Shown here: positions 1 to 7,981 of the stretch, piece by piece
Numbering within the stretch: the stretch's first letter is position 1
Layout: every line of letters starts with the position of its first letter
Assembly (NCBI RefSeq): GCF_014697625.1
Contig: NZ_JACJSG010000046.1
Span: 1 to 64,000, forward strand
From: Anabaena azotica FACHB-119
GTDB lineage: Bacteria; Cyanobacteriota; Cyanobacteriia; Cyanobacteriales; Nostocaceae
Direction: 5' to 3'
DNA: 64,000 nucleotides
Made by a program: the position numbers and the translations under genes
Notes under the pieces: model-generated
Databases searched by the model: none
What the model saw: only the letters and a program-made list of their open reading frames with translations
Told to the model about the DNA's origin: nothing

Positions 1-87
1 TTGCTTGGATTTAATCACCTAATTTCTACCATGAACCAATTTAAACCTTTTTTCTCTTCTGGCTAATTTCAGTTATTTACTACTTGC

Positions 88-237
88 TTATTTCGGAAAG
101 TGACAGAAGAGGGATATATGTAAATCAAAATCATAGTCCCATTCACGATCTGAGCGAGGATTTACCCATGTATAAGTGCGATATTTTGGATAAACATCAA
201 CTTGCTCGTAGGTAGGTAAAAGTTCAATAATTTTCAT
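88..237 (-). CDS. possible 49-residue ORF of unknown function
   Basis: ATG (complement of 235-237) opens 49 codons ending in TAA. The product begins MKIIELLPTY and is rich in Tyr, Trp and Asp, which looks more like coding than random sequence. No ribosome-binding site is clear and no family is recognised. It may be the remnant of a longer gene, since the rest of the left edge is AT-rich and empty. Confidence 0.25.
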   Translation of the reverse strand: MKIIELLPTYEQVDVYPKYRTYTWVNPRSDREWDYDFDLHISLFCHFPK

Positions 238-675
238 AAATATCATTAGAAAATTCTTAATTCAACAATATTTAAATTTTACATTTTTTTGGGGTGATAA
301 ATTAACTGATTTACGTAAAATTCAAGTAGTTCAATTTAATTTTTTTCAAGCTCTGAGGCTGATGATAGGGTCGAGCAGTAACTAGCAAGAACGCGGAGAT
401 GTAATGCTCTAAACCTATGTAATGATGTTGTTTTTTAGCTCAAAAAGGGAATAGAAGTAATTTAAGTAATCAGCGACATGATTGCATCTCGTGCATTACC
501 TCTGTAGGTGCGTTCAGAATGCTGAGTTAAACTAACCCCTCTTTCTAGACAGAATTATCATAGTATCTCTTCGCGGGCATGGGTGTGGCTTAGTTGCCTT
601 GAACACTAGCAGAGAATTAAAACTATACGGTTTAGTTTGCCCCTGTGTCAGCTACGCTATATCTACGCCGGATTG
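238..675. other. intergenic region, nothing recognised
   Basis: AT-rich stretch of 438 bp without a convincing ORF, RNA gene or inverted repeat. Confidence 0.5.
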
Positions 676-1560
676 TTAGCTATTGATTAAGCTTTCTAAA
701 CTATTCATAACCTCTGTAACTCGTGAAACACGAATAAGAATTGAGTTAGCTTGAGTACGATTAATATCAATAAAATTGTGCATAAAATCATTACGAATAA
801 AGTTGAAAACTGAGCGAAGTTCACCCCTGAAAGTTTTAATGAAGCTTTCAATGAAGCTACCTTTGGTTCGTATCTGAGAAATATACTCTTCTACTAACTT
901 ATACCCATATGTCTGACTACCCAAATATTTTTTAATACGAACCTCAAGACCTATACAAGCTTCTCGAACTGACGTATCGTAGTATTCCAAATCAAATAGT
1001 TTTGTTACTCTTTCTCCTAAAGTTGCACTAAAGTTCAATGGCTCTTGACTCAGAAACTCTGTAATATATTTCCATCCTTTGTTTGTGACAGTAATGCCTG
1101 TTTCACTAAATTCCGGACAAGCGTCTACTTCATCATCATACTCATCTAAATTTTCTAAAAAATTTATTTGGATCAATTGGTCATCATCACCACGGTAATA
1201 TGCCGGTTTCGGCAGTTTTGAATACTCAATTTCGTACCATCTGCGTTCGGTAATTGCTGAGACTCCTGTAATAAAGCCTTTTTCGGCTAAACACAGGATA
1301 TCTTCGTGCCATACAGCTAAATGAAAATTGTTGATATCAAATGGTTTAGCTAAATTAGTTTTATTAACCTCTGCGACGAAAAGACAGCAACGGTCTATAT
1401 CAGAGATACATTTGAAAACAGTATTAGGTTTAAAAACTGTCAACCAAAGAAGAGCAAGATTTGCCCCATGTTCTTCAGGGTAAATTGGCCAATCTGTATG
1501 AATAGCAATAACTCCTTGAGAAGTTAAGCCTAAATAACCAGGGTGATTTTGGAGCGTCAT
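676..1560 (-). CDS. uncharacterised protein with a HEPN-like C-terminal domain
   Basis: 294 residues, no signal peptide or membrane segment. The N-terminal two thirds match no family I know. From about residue 190 the helical C-terminus has RNDFMH at residues 256-261, which fits the R-N-x(3)-H (Rx4-6H) active-site motif of HEPN ribonucleases, preceded by an amphipathic helix containing ACIGLEVRIKK. This resembles the TIGR02391/Ymh-like branch linked to abortive infection. It stands alone: no nucleotidyltransferase (MNT) partner lies next to it and the next gene is nearly 300 bp away. ATG start at 1560. The HEPN call rests on the motif and predicted helices only; RNase activity is inference. 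Confidence 0.5.
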   Translation of the reverse strand: MTLQNHPGYLGLTSQGVIAIHTDWPIYPEEHGANLALLWLTVFKPNTVFKCISDIDRCCLFVAEVNKTNLAKPFDINNFHLAVWHEDILCLAEKGFITGVSAITERRWYEIEYSKLPKPAYYRGDDDQLIQINFLENLDEYDDEVDACPEFSETGITVTNKGWKYITEFLSQEPLNFSATLGERVTKLFDLEYYDTSVREACIGLEVRIKKYLGSQTYGYKLVEEYISQIRTKGSFIESFIKTFRGELRSVFNFIRNDFMHNFIDINRTQANSILIRVSRVTEVMNSLESLINS

Positions 1561-1852
1561 TTGTCTTTAGAGAATCGTTTATATATAACTGCCAGTAATT
1601 AGCGCAGCATATTTTATACTACATTTAGTAGTATAACATTTAGGCAAAGTTTTCTTACTGTCTCTGCGCTAGAAAAAGTATTTGTGCAACTTATCTTTTT
1701 ACGCTCACGCTTAAATCTGGTATCAATCTCTGTAACTGTTGTTGTATAAGGTTTATAGCCATAGGTTGCACTTGGTGACACGAACCTTCTATTTACGCCT
1801 AATAGTAAGCCATACCCATGAACTTTATTTGCATCTACCTACTGATAAACTT

Positions 1853-2548
1853 TTACTTCTTTTTCTGAGAATGAGAATTACGTTGTGCTTGACTATCACT
1901 TCTTAATTGTTGCCGTCCATTTGTAATAATTCTTAACATATCTTTAAGGTCTTGTTCGATCCCTTCCAGAACATGATCAGCATATTCATCAGCACCACCT
2001 TCAATTTCTTGAGCTTGGGCGATCGCAGTTTGTCGCATTTCCTCACACTCTTGCTGACAAGCGCGGCGTTTGCGGTCAATTTCCGTGAGAGTTTCCTGCA
2101 TCATTTCCTCACACTCTTGCTGACAAGCGCGGCGTAATTGGTCAGCTTCTTGCTTTGCCTGCCTAACAATATCGCTTTCTGCCAGAATTTGCGCTCTTTT
2201 GGCTTGAGCTGCATCAACCAACTGCTGACCATATTCTTCCGCTTCCAACAAAATTTCTTGCTTCTGTTCCAAAATAGCAGCTGCTTCTTGAAACACCGAA
2301 GGCAAAGAAACTCTGATAAAATCTAGCTGTTCTAATAACTTTTCTTCATCTACAAGTGTCCGTCCCGTTAAAGGGATGCGAAAGCTAGAGAGAATAATCT
2401 CCTCTAAGCGGTCAAGTTCCTGCTGAATATCTACACTTCCTGGTCTGGGAGGTTCTCCAGGGGGGCCTCCGTTGCCATACTCTGGAGAGAGGGAGTAGTT
2501 GTCGGGGTTGTCATTAGATTCGCCGTTGGATAGTTGTGATTGTAGCAT
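1853..2548 (-). CDS. DivIVA-like coiled-coil protein downstream of coaD
   Basis: 231 residues. The first ~40 are Pro/Gly/Asn-rich and probably disordered; residues ~40-210 are a long charged coiled coil of the type annotated in cyanobacteria as DivIVA-domain-like or ATPase-subunit-like. A 22-residue block containing RRACQQECEEM is present twice in tandem, encoded by a 66-bp direct duplication (offset near 2041 and 2107), so two Cys pairs recur in register. The C-terminus is Ser/Lys-rich. Its ATG lies inside the 3' end of coaD (118-nt overlap, same strand, different frame), so the two are likely translationally coupled. Function is unknown; a scaffolding role is inference. Confidence 0.6.
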   Translation of the reverse strand: MLQSQLSNGESNDNPDNYSLSPEYGNGGPPGEPPRPGSVDIQQELDRLEEIILSSFRIPLTGRTLVDEEKLLEQLDFIRVSLPSVFQEAAAILEQKQEILLEAEEYGQQLVDAAQAKRAQILAESDIVRQAKQEADQLRRACQQECEEMMQETLTEIDRKRRACQQECEEMRQTAIAQAQEIEGGADEYADHVLEGIEQDLKDMLRIITNGRQQLRSDSQAQRNSHSQKKK

Positions 2549-3009
2549 TTGTATATATCTAAAACTATGTGTGGGGGGACAAGATGATCGACGGAACCAC
2601 CAAATCTTGCGATCTCTTTTACCACACTACTACTTAAAAAACTATACTCATTTGATGTTGCTAAAAAAACTGTCTCAATTTGTGTAGAAAGTGTTTTATT
2701 AGTGTGAGCCATCTGTAGCTCAACTTCAAAATCAGAAATTGCCCGTAAACCCCGTAATAAAACCTGTGCTTGTCGCTGTTGAGCGTAGTTTACGGTCAAG
2801 CCATCAAAAGCATCTGCTTCCACATTAGGTAAATGCTTAGTCGCAATGCGAATCTGTTCTAGGCGTTCCTGTACGCTAAATAATGGTACTTTATTAGGAT
2901 TTCGCAATACAGCAACAATTACCCGTTCAAACAGACGACTACCACGCTGAATAATATCGAGGTGTCCTAAAGTGATCGGATCAAAACTACCAGGATAAAT
3001 GGCAATCAC
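2431..3009 (-). CDS. coaD: phosphopantetheine adenylyltransferase
   Basis: Catalyses ATP + 4'-phosphopantetheine to dephospho-CoA + PPi, the penultimate step of CoA synthesis. Residues 1-~160 are a complete nucleotidyltransferase: GSFDPITLGH near the N-terminus holds the T/HxGH motif, RGLRAISDFEVE binds phosphopantetheine, and EYSFLSSSVVKEIA is the ISSS-like signature. At 192 residues it is about 30 longer than typical CoaD; the Thr/Pro-rich extra tail is the part that overlaps the next gene. The start is GTG; it is the only one that leaves the Rossmann strand IAIYPGSFDP intact. Confidence 0.95.
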   Translation of the reverse strand: MIAIYPGSFDPITLGHLDIIQRGSRLFERVIVAVLRNPNKVPLFSVQERLEQIRIATKHLPNVEADAFDGLTVNYAQQRQAQVLLRGLRAISDFEVELQMAHTNKTLSTQIETVFLATSNEYSFLSSSVVKEIARFGGSVDHLVPPHIVLDIYKCYNHNYPTANLMTTPTTTPSLQSMATEAPLENLPDQEV

Positions 3010-3098
3010 AATCGTATATGTATCAAAGTTATTGAAGTGATTATATCTGGAAAGGGGAAGGGGGAAAGGGGAAGGGGGAAAGTAATAAATTAACTGTT

Positions 3099-3140
<42 letters not shown>

Positions 3141-3174
3141 GACTAATGACTAATAACAACTTAGGTAATTTTAT

Positions 3175-4041
3175 ATGACACTGGATATTTGCACTTTGCC
3201 TATGGCATTTCTATTTACTTCTCCGGGGCCAGTTGTGGTGGAAATAGGCCCTATTACTATTCGTTGGTATGGCTTATTGATTGCCTCGGCTGTGCTAATT
3301 GGTGTTAGCCTTTCGCAATACTTAGCAAAGCGCCGCAACGTTAATCCCGATTTACTCAGTGATTTGTCGATTTGGCTGGTGATAGGCGCAATTCCCGCCG
3401 CTCGAATTTATTATGTCTTGTTTGAGTGGTCAGAATATGCCCAGCATCCAGAACGGATAATTGCCATTTGGCAAGGGGGAATTGCCATTCACGGAGCTAT
3501 TATTGGTGGGACTTTGGCGGCGTTAATCTTTGCCAAACTCAAGCGAGTTTCTTTTTGGCAATTAACAGATTTAGTAGCCCCTTCCTTGATTTTAGGGCAG
3601 GCGATCGGGCGTTGGGGTAATTTCTTTAACTCAGAAGCTTTTGGTCGTCCTACAAATCTACCTTGGAAGCTCTACATTCCCATAGAACGCCGTCCGCCAG
3701 AGTTAGCAAATTTTGAATACTTTCATCCCACCTTCCTTTATGAATCTATATGGGATTTAATGGTATTTGCTTTGCTAATCACTTTATTCTTTCGTAGTTT
3801 AGCTGGGAAACCACGCTTGCGAATAGGTACATTATTTATGGTTTACCTCGCCACCTACAGTTTAGGACGTTTATGGATTGAAGGTCTTCGTACCGATAGC
3901 TTAATGCTGGGGCCATTGCGAATTGCACAAGTTGTCAGCCTTACAGGTATTGCTCTAGGATTAGCTGGACTAGCTTGGCTTTACGTTCGCAAACGCCCTC
4001 TACCTGATGTTGTTTCTCCCGTGAAGGATACTGGGGAGTAG
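3175..4041 (+). CDS. lgt: prolipoprotein diacylglyceryl transferase
   Basis: Inner-membrane enzyme that transfers diacylglycerol from phosphatidylglycerol to the lipobox Cys of prelipoproteins. 288 residues, seven predicted membrane helices. The Lgt signature is seen as GQAIGRWGNFFNSEAFG (around residues 141-157), together with the HGAIIGG loop and a C-terminal YSLGRLWIEGLRTDSL block. ATG at 3175 is used; ATG at 3202 (MAFLFTSPGP) is a plausible alternative. It is transcribed divergently from coaD across the STRR. Confidence 0.95.
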   Translation: MTLDICTLPMAFLFTSPGPVVVEIGPITIRWYGLLIASAVLIGVSLSQYLAKRRNVNPDLLSDLSIWLVIGAIPAARIYYVLFEWSEYAQHPERIIAIWQGGIAIHGAIIGGTLAALIFAKLKRVSFWQLTDLVAPSLILGQAIGRWGNFFNSEAFGRPTNLPWKLYIPIERRPPELANFEYFHPTFLYESIWDLMVFALLITLFFRSLAGKPRLRIGTLFMVYLATYSLGRLWIEGLRTDSLMLGPLRIAQVVSLTGIALGLAGLAWLYVRKRPLPDVVSPVKDTGE

Positions 4042-4137
4042 GGAGTGGGGGGAGATGAGGGAGAAACCCACCCCTAACCCCTCCCTGGAGGGGAACAGGG
4101 AGTAGGGGAGAAAAACTAATGACTAAAAATAAAAAAT

Positions 4138-4225
4138 GCCCCAGAGTAATCTCTAGGGCTTAACCAGGGTGCATCTACCACTACTCTCTACTATGCCTAG
4201 AGAGTGAATCCGGAAAGATACTGAA
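4138..4225 (+). ncRNA. possible structured RNA or terminator pair between lgt and cobM
   Basis: Two hairpins sit close together: GCCCCAGAG/CTCTAGGGC (4138-4159, one mismatch) and ACTCTCTA/TAGAGAGT (4183-4205), separated by the unpaired segment AACCAGGGTGCATCTACC. The first could be the lgt terminator, although no U-run follows. The layout resembles a small RNA or leader, but I cannot assign it to a known class and do not see cobalamin-riboswitch motifs. Confidence 0.3.
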
Positions 4226-4296
4226 CAATTTCTCAAAAATTTTTTTGAGGTTTATATACCTAAAGGTAATTACTGAATTTATTTATAATTTTTTGT

Positions 4297-5079
4297 ATGG
4301 AAAATCATTTAAATAAGCTAAATTCCGCAGTGTATATTGTAGGGGCTGGGCCTGGAGACCCTGAGTTACTAACTGTTAAAGCCCAAAAATTACTGTCTGT
4401 GGCAGATGTGATTTTATTCGCTGATTCGCTAATACCGGAACAGCTTTTGCAATTGTGCCGAAAGGATGCGGAAATTGTTCAGACTGCTAACAAAACTTTA
4501 GAGGAAATTATGCCTTTGATGATTGACAGGGCGCGATCGCAAAAAATTGTCGTCCGTCTTCATTCAGGTGATCCCAGTCTCTACAGCGCTATTCATGAGC
4601 AAATGCAACTCCTGCATCAAGCCAACATTCCTTTTGAAGTCGTCCCAGGTATCAGTGCTTTCCAAGCCGCAGCCGCTAAACTGAAAGTTGAACTAACTGT
4701 CCCTGGTTTGGTGCAGACTATCATCCTCTCCCGCATTAGCGGACGTACAGAAGTCCCAGCAACAGAAGAATTAGCTTCCCTTGCAGCACATCAGGCTAGT
4801 TTATGCCTATATCTAAGTGCGCGTCATGTGGAAAATGCTCAAGCGAAATTACTAGAACATTATCCCGCAGACACACCCGTAGCCATATGCTTTCGCATCG
4901 GCTGGCCAGATGAAAAAATCCTTGTGGTTCCGCTCCAAGAGATGGCAGACTGTACTGGGCAAGAAAATCTCATTCGCACCACATTATATGTGATTAGCCC
5001 TGCATTATCGTCAATCAGTGGGCGATCGCGCTTATATCATCCTGAGCATAATCATTTGTTCCGTGGGGCGAGAGATTAG
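4297..5079 (+). CDS. cobM: precorrin-4 C11-methyltransferase
   Basis: SAM-dependent corrin-ring methylase of cobalamin biosynthesis (precorrin-4 to precorrin-5; CbiF is the anaerobic counterpart). 260 residues with the tetrapyrrole methylase fold: VYIVGAGPGDPELLTVKA at the N-terminus (SAM loop), RLHSGDPSLYSAIHEQ in the middle and VVPGISAFQAAAA after it. It stands alone here; no other cob/cbi gene is nearby. ATG start at 4297 follows an AT-rich leader without a strong Shine-Dalgarno. Confidence 0.92.
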   Translation: MENHLNKLNSAVYIVGAGPGDPELLTVKAQKLLSVADVILFADSLIPEQLLQLCRKDAEIVQTANKTLEEIMPLMIDRARSQKIVVRLHSGDPSLYSAIHEQMQLLHQANIPFEVVPGISAFQAAAAKLKVELTVPGLVQTIILSRISGRTEVPATEELASLAAHQASLCLYLSARHVENAQAKLLEHYPADTPVAICFRIGWPDEKILVVPLQEMADCTGQENLIRTTLYVISPALSSISGRSRLYHPEHNHLFRGARD

Positions 5080-5210
5080 GGACTGGGGACTGGGTATTGG
5101 GGACTGGGAAATTTTACTTACGCTGAAGTTATGCTTTGTACTGTTAAATTAGATAATATTAACACAGTGCTAATTTTGAATTTTGAATGAGCGAATTTTG
5201 AATTGATATT

Positions 5211-5564
5211 ATGCCTTTAATTAAAATACAAACTTCTGTATCTGCGCCTGAAAAAACTCAAGCTGAGGCAATGTTAAAAAATCTCTCAGCTAAATTAGCT
5301 AAACATTTAGGAAAGCCAGAATCTTATGTCATGACGGCTTTAGAGGCAGAAGTGCCTATGACATTTGCTGGCACTACAGACCCCGTTTGCTATATAGAAA
5401 TCAAGAGCATTGGTACAATGAAATCAGACCAAACTGAGGCAATGAGTCAAGATTTTTGCCAACAAATTAATCAAACTCTAGGCGTACCCAAAAATAGAAT
5501 TTATATAGAGTTTGCTGAGGCTAAGGGTGCAATGTGGGGCTGGAATGGTACGACTTTTGGTTAA
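5211..5564 (+). CDS. MIF/phenylpyruvate tautomerase-like protein
   Basis: 117 residues, the usual length of the macrophage migration inhibitory factor family. Pro2 (after Met removal) is the catalytic base in this family, and the start MPLIKIQTS supplies it. LGKPESYVMTALE and a C-terminal GAMWGWNGTTFG match the family pattern. Cyanobacterial homologues show keto-enol tautomerase activity in vitro; the physiological substrate is not known. Monocistronic. Confidence 0.88.
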   Translation: MPLIKIQTSVSAPEKTQAEAMLKNLSAKLAKHLGKPESYVMTALEAEVPMTFAGTTDPVCYIEIKSIGTMKSDQTEAMSQDFCQQINQTLGVPKNRIYIEFAEAKGAMWGWNGTTFG

Positions 5565-5570
5565 TGGACA

Positions 5571-5616
5571 GTTGACAGGTGACAGGTGACAGTTATCAGT
5601 TATCAGTTATCAGTTG
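5571..5616. repeat. short tandem repeats (GACAGGT and AGTTATC)
   Basis: Two successive heptamer arrays: GACAGGT-type then AGTTATC-type, followed by a CCCCA/CTCC-rich stretch to 5690. Same STRR class as elsewhere in the window. Confidence 0.8.
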
Positions 5617-5726
5617 TTCTCCTCTGCTCCCCCCACTCCCTCATCTCCCTCATCTCCCAATCCCCAGTCCCCAATCCCCAATCCCCAGCCTTACAATAGA
5701 GATCCAGCACAAATTTGTGATTTTTT

Positions 5727-6797
5727 ATGTCTGCTACACCTCTTGCGTCTCCTCTCCAGTTACCTATCTCAGAAACAACAGCCTTACCTCCCTTATTAGG
5801 TGCTTCGGTGGCGGAGTTAACCGCATGGGTGCAGCAGCAAGGACAGCCTGCTTATCGGGGTAAGCAACTGCATGATTGGATTTATCATAAGGGAGTGCGA
5901 TCGCTCGCTGATATTTCTGTATTCTCTAAACAATGGCGGGCGACTGTGGCGGATGTTCCTATTGGACGTTCGACAATTCACTACCGTTCTGTTGCAAGAG
6001 ATGGCACTGTAAAATATCTCCTACAATTGGGCGACGGTCAAATTGTGGAAACCGTTGGTATTCCCAGTGATAAACGGTTGACTGTCTGCGTGTCTACCCA
6101 AGTGGGTTGTCCAATGGCTTGCGATTTCTGCGCTACTGGTAAGGGTGGTTACAAACGTAACTTAGAAAGACATGAAATTGTTGATCAGGTGTTAACTGTT
6201 CAAGAAGATTTTCAACAACGGGTGAGTCATGTTGTGTTTATGGGCATGGGTGAACCGTTGTTAAATACAGATAATGTCTTAAGTGCGGTTAAAAGCTTGA
6301 ATCAAGATGTGGGTATTGGACAGCGATCGCTTACCATATCTACTGTAGGGATACGCGATCGCATTCGTCAATTAGCCGAACACCATCTCCAAGTTACCTT
6401 AGCTGTCAGTCTCCACGCCCCTAACCAAGCACTCCGCGAACAAATTATTCCCAGCGCCCGCCCCTATCCCATCGAAGATTTGCTAGCTGAATGTCGAGAA
6501 TATGTAGCCATCACGGGACGGCGAATTTCTTTTGAATATATCTTGCTGGCTGGTGTGAATGATTTACCAGAACAAGCCCTAGAATTGTCCAAGCGTCTGC
6601 GGGGCTTTCAATGTCACGTTAATTTGATTCCATATAATCCTATCGTGGAAGTTGACTATAAACGCCCTAGCCGCGATCGCATTGAAGCATTTGTGAAGGT
6701 GCTGAAGCAACAAAATATTGCTGTAAGTGTGCGTTATTCCCGTGGTTTAGAAGCTGATGCGGCTTGTGGACAATTACGCACTAACAAATCAAGTTGA
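5727..6797 (+). CDS. rlmN: 23S rRNA/tRNA A2503/A37 methyltransferase
   Basis: Radical-SAM enzyme that methylates C2 of adenosine in 23S rRNA (A2503) and some tRNAs. 356 residues. The CxxxCxxC cluster motif is GCPMACDFCATG (Cys128, Cys132, Cys135). FMGMGEPLLN is the GGE-like motif. The second catalytic Cys lies in AACGQLR near the C-terminus (about residue 347). ATG start at 5727. The stop overlaps the sequence just before the SDR gene, with only 8 bp between them. Confidence 0.96.
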   Translation: MSATPLASPLQLPISETTALPPLLGASVAELTAWVQQQGQPAYRGKQLHDWIYHKGVRSLADISVFSKQWRATVADVPIGRSTIHYRSVARDGTVKYLLQLGDGQIVETVGIPSDKRLTVCVSTQVGCPMACDFCATGKGGYKRNLERHEIVDQVLTVQEDFQQRVSHVVFMGMGEPLLNTDNVLSAVKSLNQDVGIGQRSLTISTVGIRDRIRQLAEHHLQVTLAVSLHAPNQALREQIIPSARPYPIEDLLAECREYVAITGRRISFEYILLAGVNDLPEQALELSKRLRGFQCHVNLIPYNPIVEVDYKRPSRDRIEAFVKVLKQQNIAVSVRYSRGLEADAACGQLRTNKSS

Positions 6798-6805
6798 TCA
6801 AGATT

Positions 6806-7519
6806 ATGACTTCAGCAAAAGTAGCAATAATCACGGCTGCTAGCCGGGGGATTGGTGCGGGTTGTGCCAGAGAGTTAGCGGCAAAGGGTTATAATGTGGC
6901 ATTAATGGCGCGATCGCCTGAAGTTTTAGATTTAGCTGCAGAATTAGGGGGTACTGCCATTCAAGGCTCGATGACAAACCCCTATGACCTACAAACATTG
7001 GTAGAATCTACATTAAATAAATTTGGTCGCATTGATGCGGTAGTCAATAGTTTTGGTGATCCACCACGTCCTGATTTACTAGACATTTCTGATGAAATGT
7101 GGCTAGAAAACTTTGAAATGCTATTTTTAAGCTTAGTCCGTATCGCCAGACTAGTGACACCAGCAATGCAAAATTCAGGTGGAGGTGTCATTGTTAACAT
7201 TTCTGCTAGTGACTCCCAAGAACCCAGTTTAGGGACACCCTTTAGCGGGACGTTACGCGCTGCAATGGAAGGCTTTACAAAACTTTATGCCAAACGTTAC
7301 AAAGCAGATAAAATTCGCATGGTTTGCGTCGCGCCTTTTTTCGTTGCCGATTCAATGGCAGAATTAGAGGGTTGGAATGTACCCTCAGATATGATGCTTG
7401 GCCGTCCTGCTACCTACAAAGAGTTTGCTAAAACAGTCGCTTTTTTAATTTCCGATGATGCCAAATTCATCACAGGTACAACCTTGAAAGTAGATGAAGC
7501 CTATTCTGCGGCTATTTAG
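6806..7519 (+). CDS. SDR-family protein lacking the catalytic Tyr-x3-Lys
   Basis: 237 residues from the ATG at 6806. The Rossmann loop TAASRGIGAG (TGxxxGxG type) is intact, so dinucleotide binding is plausible. Where active SDRs have YxxxK, this protein has F146-S-G-T-L150 (within GTPFSGTLRAAMEGF), so both catalytic residues are replaced. NSFGDPP replaces the usual NNAG motif. It probably binds NAD(P) without classical dehydrogenase activity, or uses another mechanism. It follows rlmN closely and may be cotranscribed. Function unknown. Confidence 0.8.
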   Translation: MTSAKVAIITAASRGIGAGCARELAAKGYNVALMARSPEVLDLAAELGGTAIQGSMTNPYDLQTLVESTLNKFGRIDAVVNSFGDPPRPDLLDISDEMWLENFEMLFLSLVRIARLVTPAMQNSGGGVIVNISASDSQEPSLGTPFSGTLRAAMEGFTKLYAKRYKADKIRMVCVAPFFVADSMAELEGWNVPSDMMLGRPATYKEFAKTVAFLISDDAKFITGTTLKVDEAYSAAI

Positions 7520-7537
7520 TTAACCAAAGGCAAACTC

Positions 7538-7950
7538 TTTGACACTCCTCGCTCTAAAGAGACGTTCGCGTTAGCGTCCCGGAGGGAGGATTCTTGCTTC
7601 ATCCGTCCTCTCTAGAAATCTGAATACTAGTATTCAACTTTCTCCGTTTGGATACGTCCACAAGCTCACACGGACTGCCCGACCGCGTTTGAAAAGGTTT
7701 TTAATTTCTGCGTTTACTCCCACATTTGTCAGCCACTGCGTTGGACGGGTTTCCCGGCATAAAGCAAGTGGCGGTACAAGATGCGCGGATTTATACTACC
7801 TGTCTTTCCGGATCAGGAGCAGTCCGCTTGACCTACTTCGTCTTTTATTTGTGCGCTTTACCGCTATTAGTTATACTACCACAAAAGCCGCCCTAGAAGG
7901 GCGGGGCTTTAAACCCAGTTTTTCGGTAAATTGGCGTTTAAAGGGGGAAT
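7538..7950 (-). mobile_element. tnpB-less IS200/IS605 (IS1341-like) element remnant
   Basis: On the minus strand the segment ends with a degenerate hairpin followed by GGAGTGTCAA (complement of 7539-7548), the type of right end seen in IS200/IS605 elements. At the other end is a GC-rich hairpin, AAAGCCGCCC/GGGCGGGGCTTT (7884-7910), followed by TTTAAACCC, typical of a left end. No transposase is encoded; the ~400 bp between may keep the 3' end of tnpB and its guide-RNA-like region. The right-end hairpin is interrupted by a small GTTCGCG-TTAGCGTC palindrome. A GGGAAACCC-type dispersed palindrome lies at 7744-7785 (cf. 38638-38677). Confidence 0.5.
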
Positions 7951-7981
7951 AATAAGCTAATACTATATTTTTTTCGCAACT

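Noticed and set aside
5579..5863. 94-residue + frame
   Set aside because: Starts in STRR DNA and overlaps rlmN out of frame.
7689..7952. 87-residue + frame
   Set aside because: Lies antisense within the IS605-like remnant and crosses its end hairpin.
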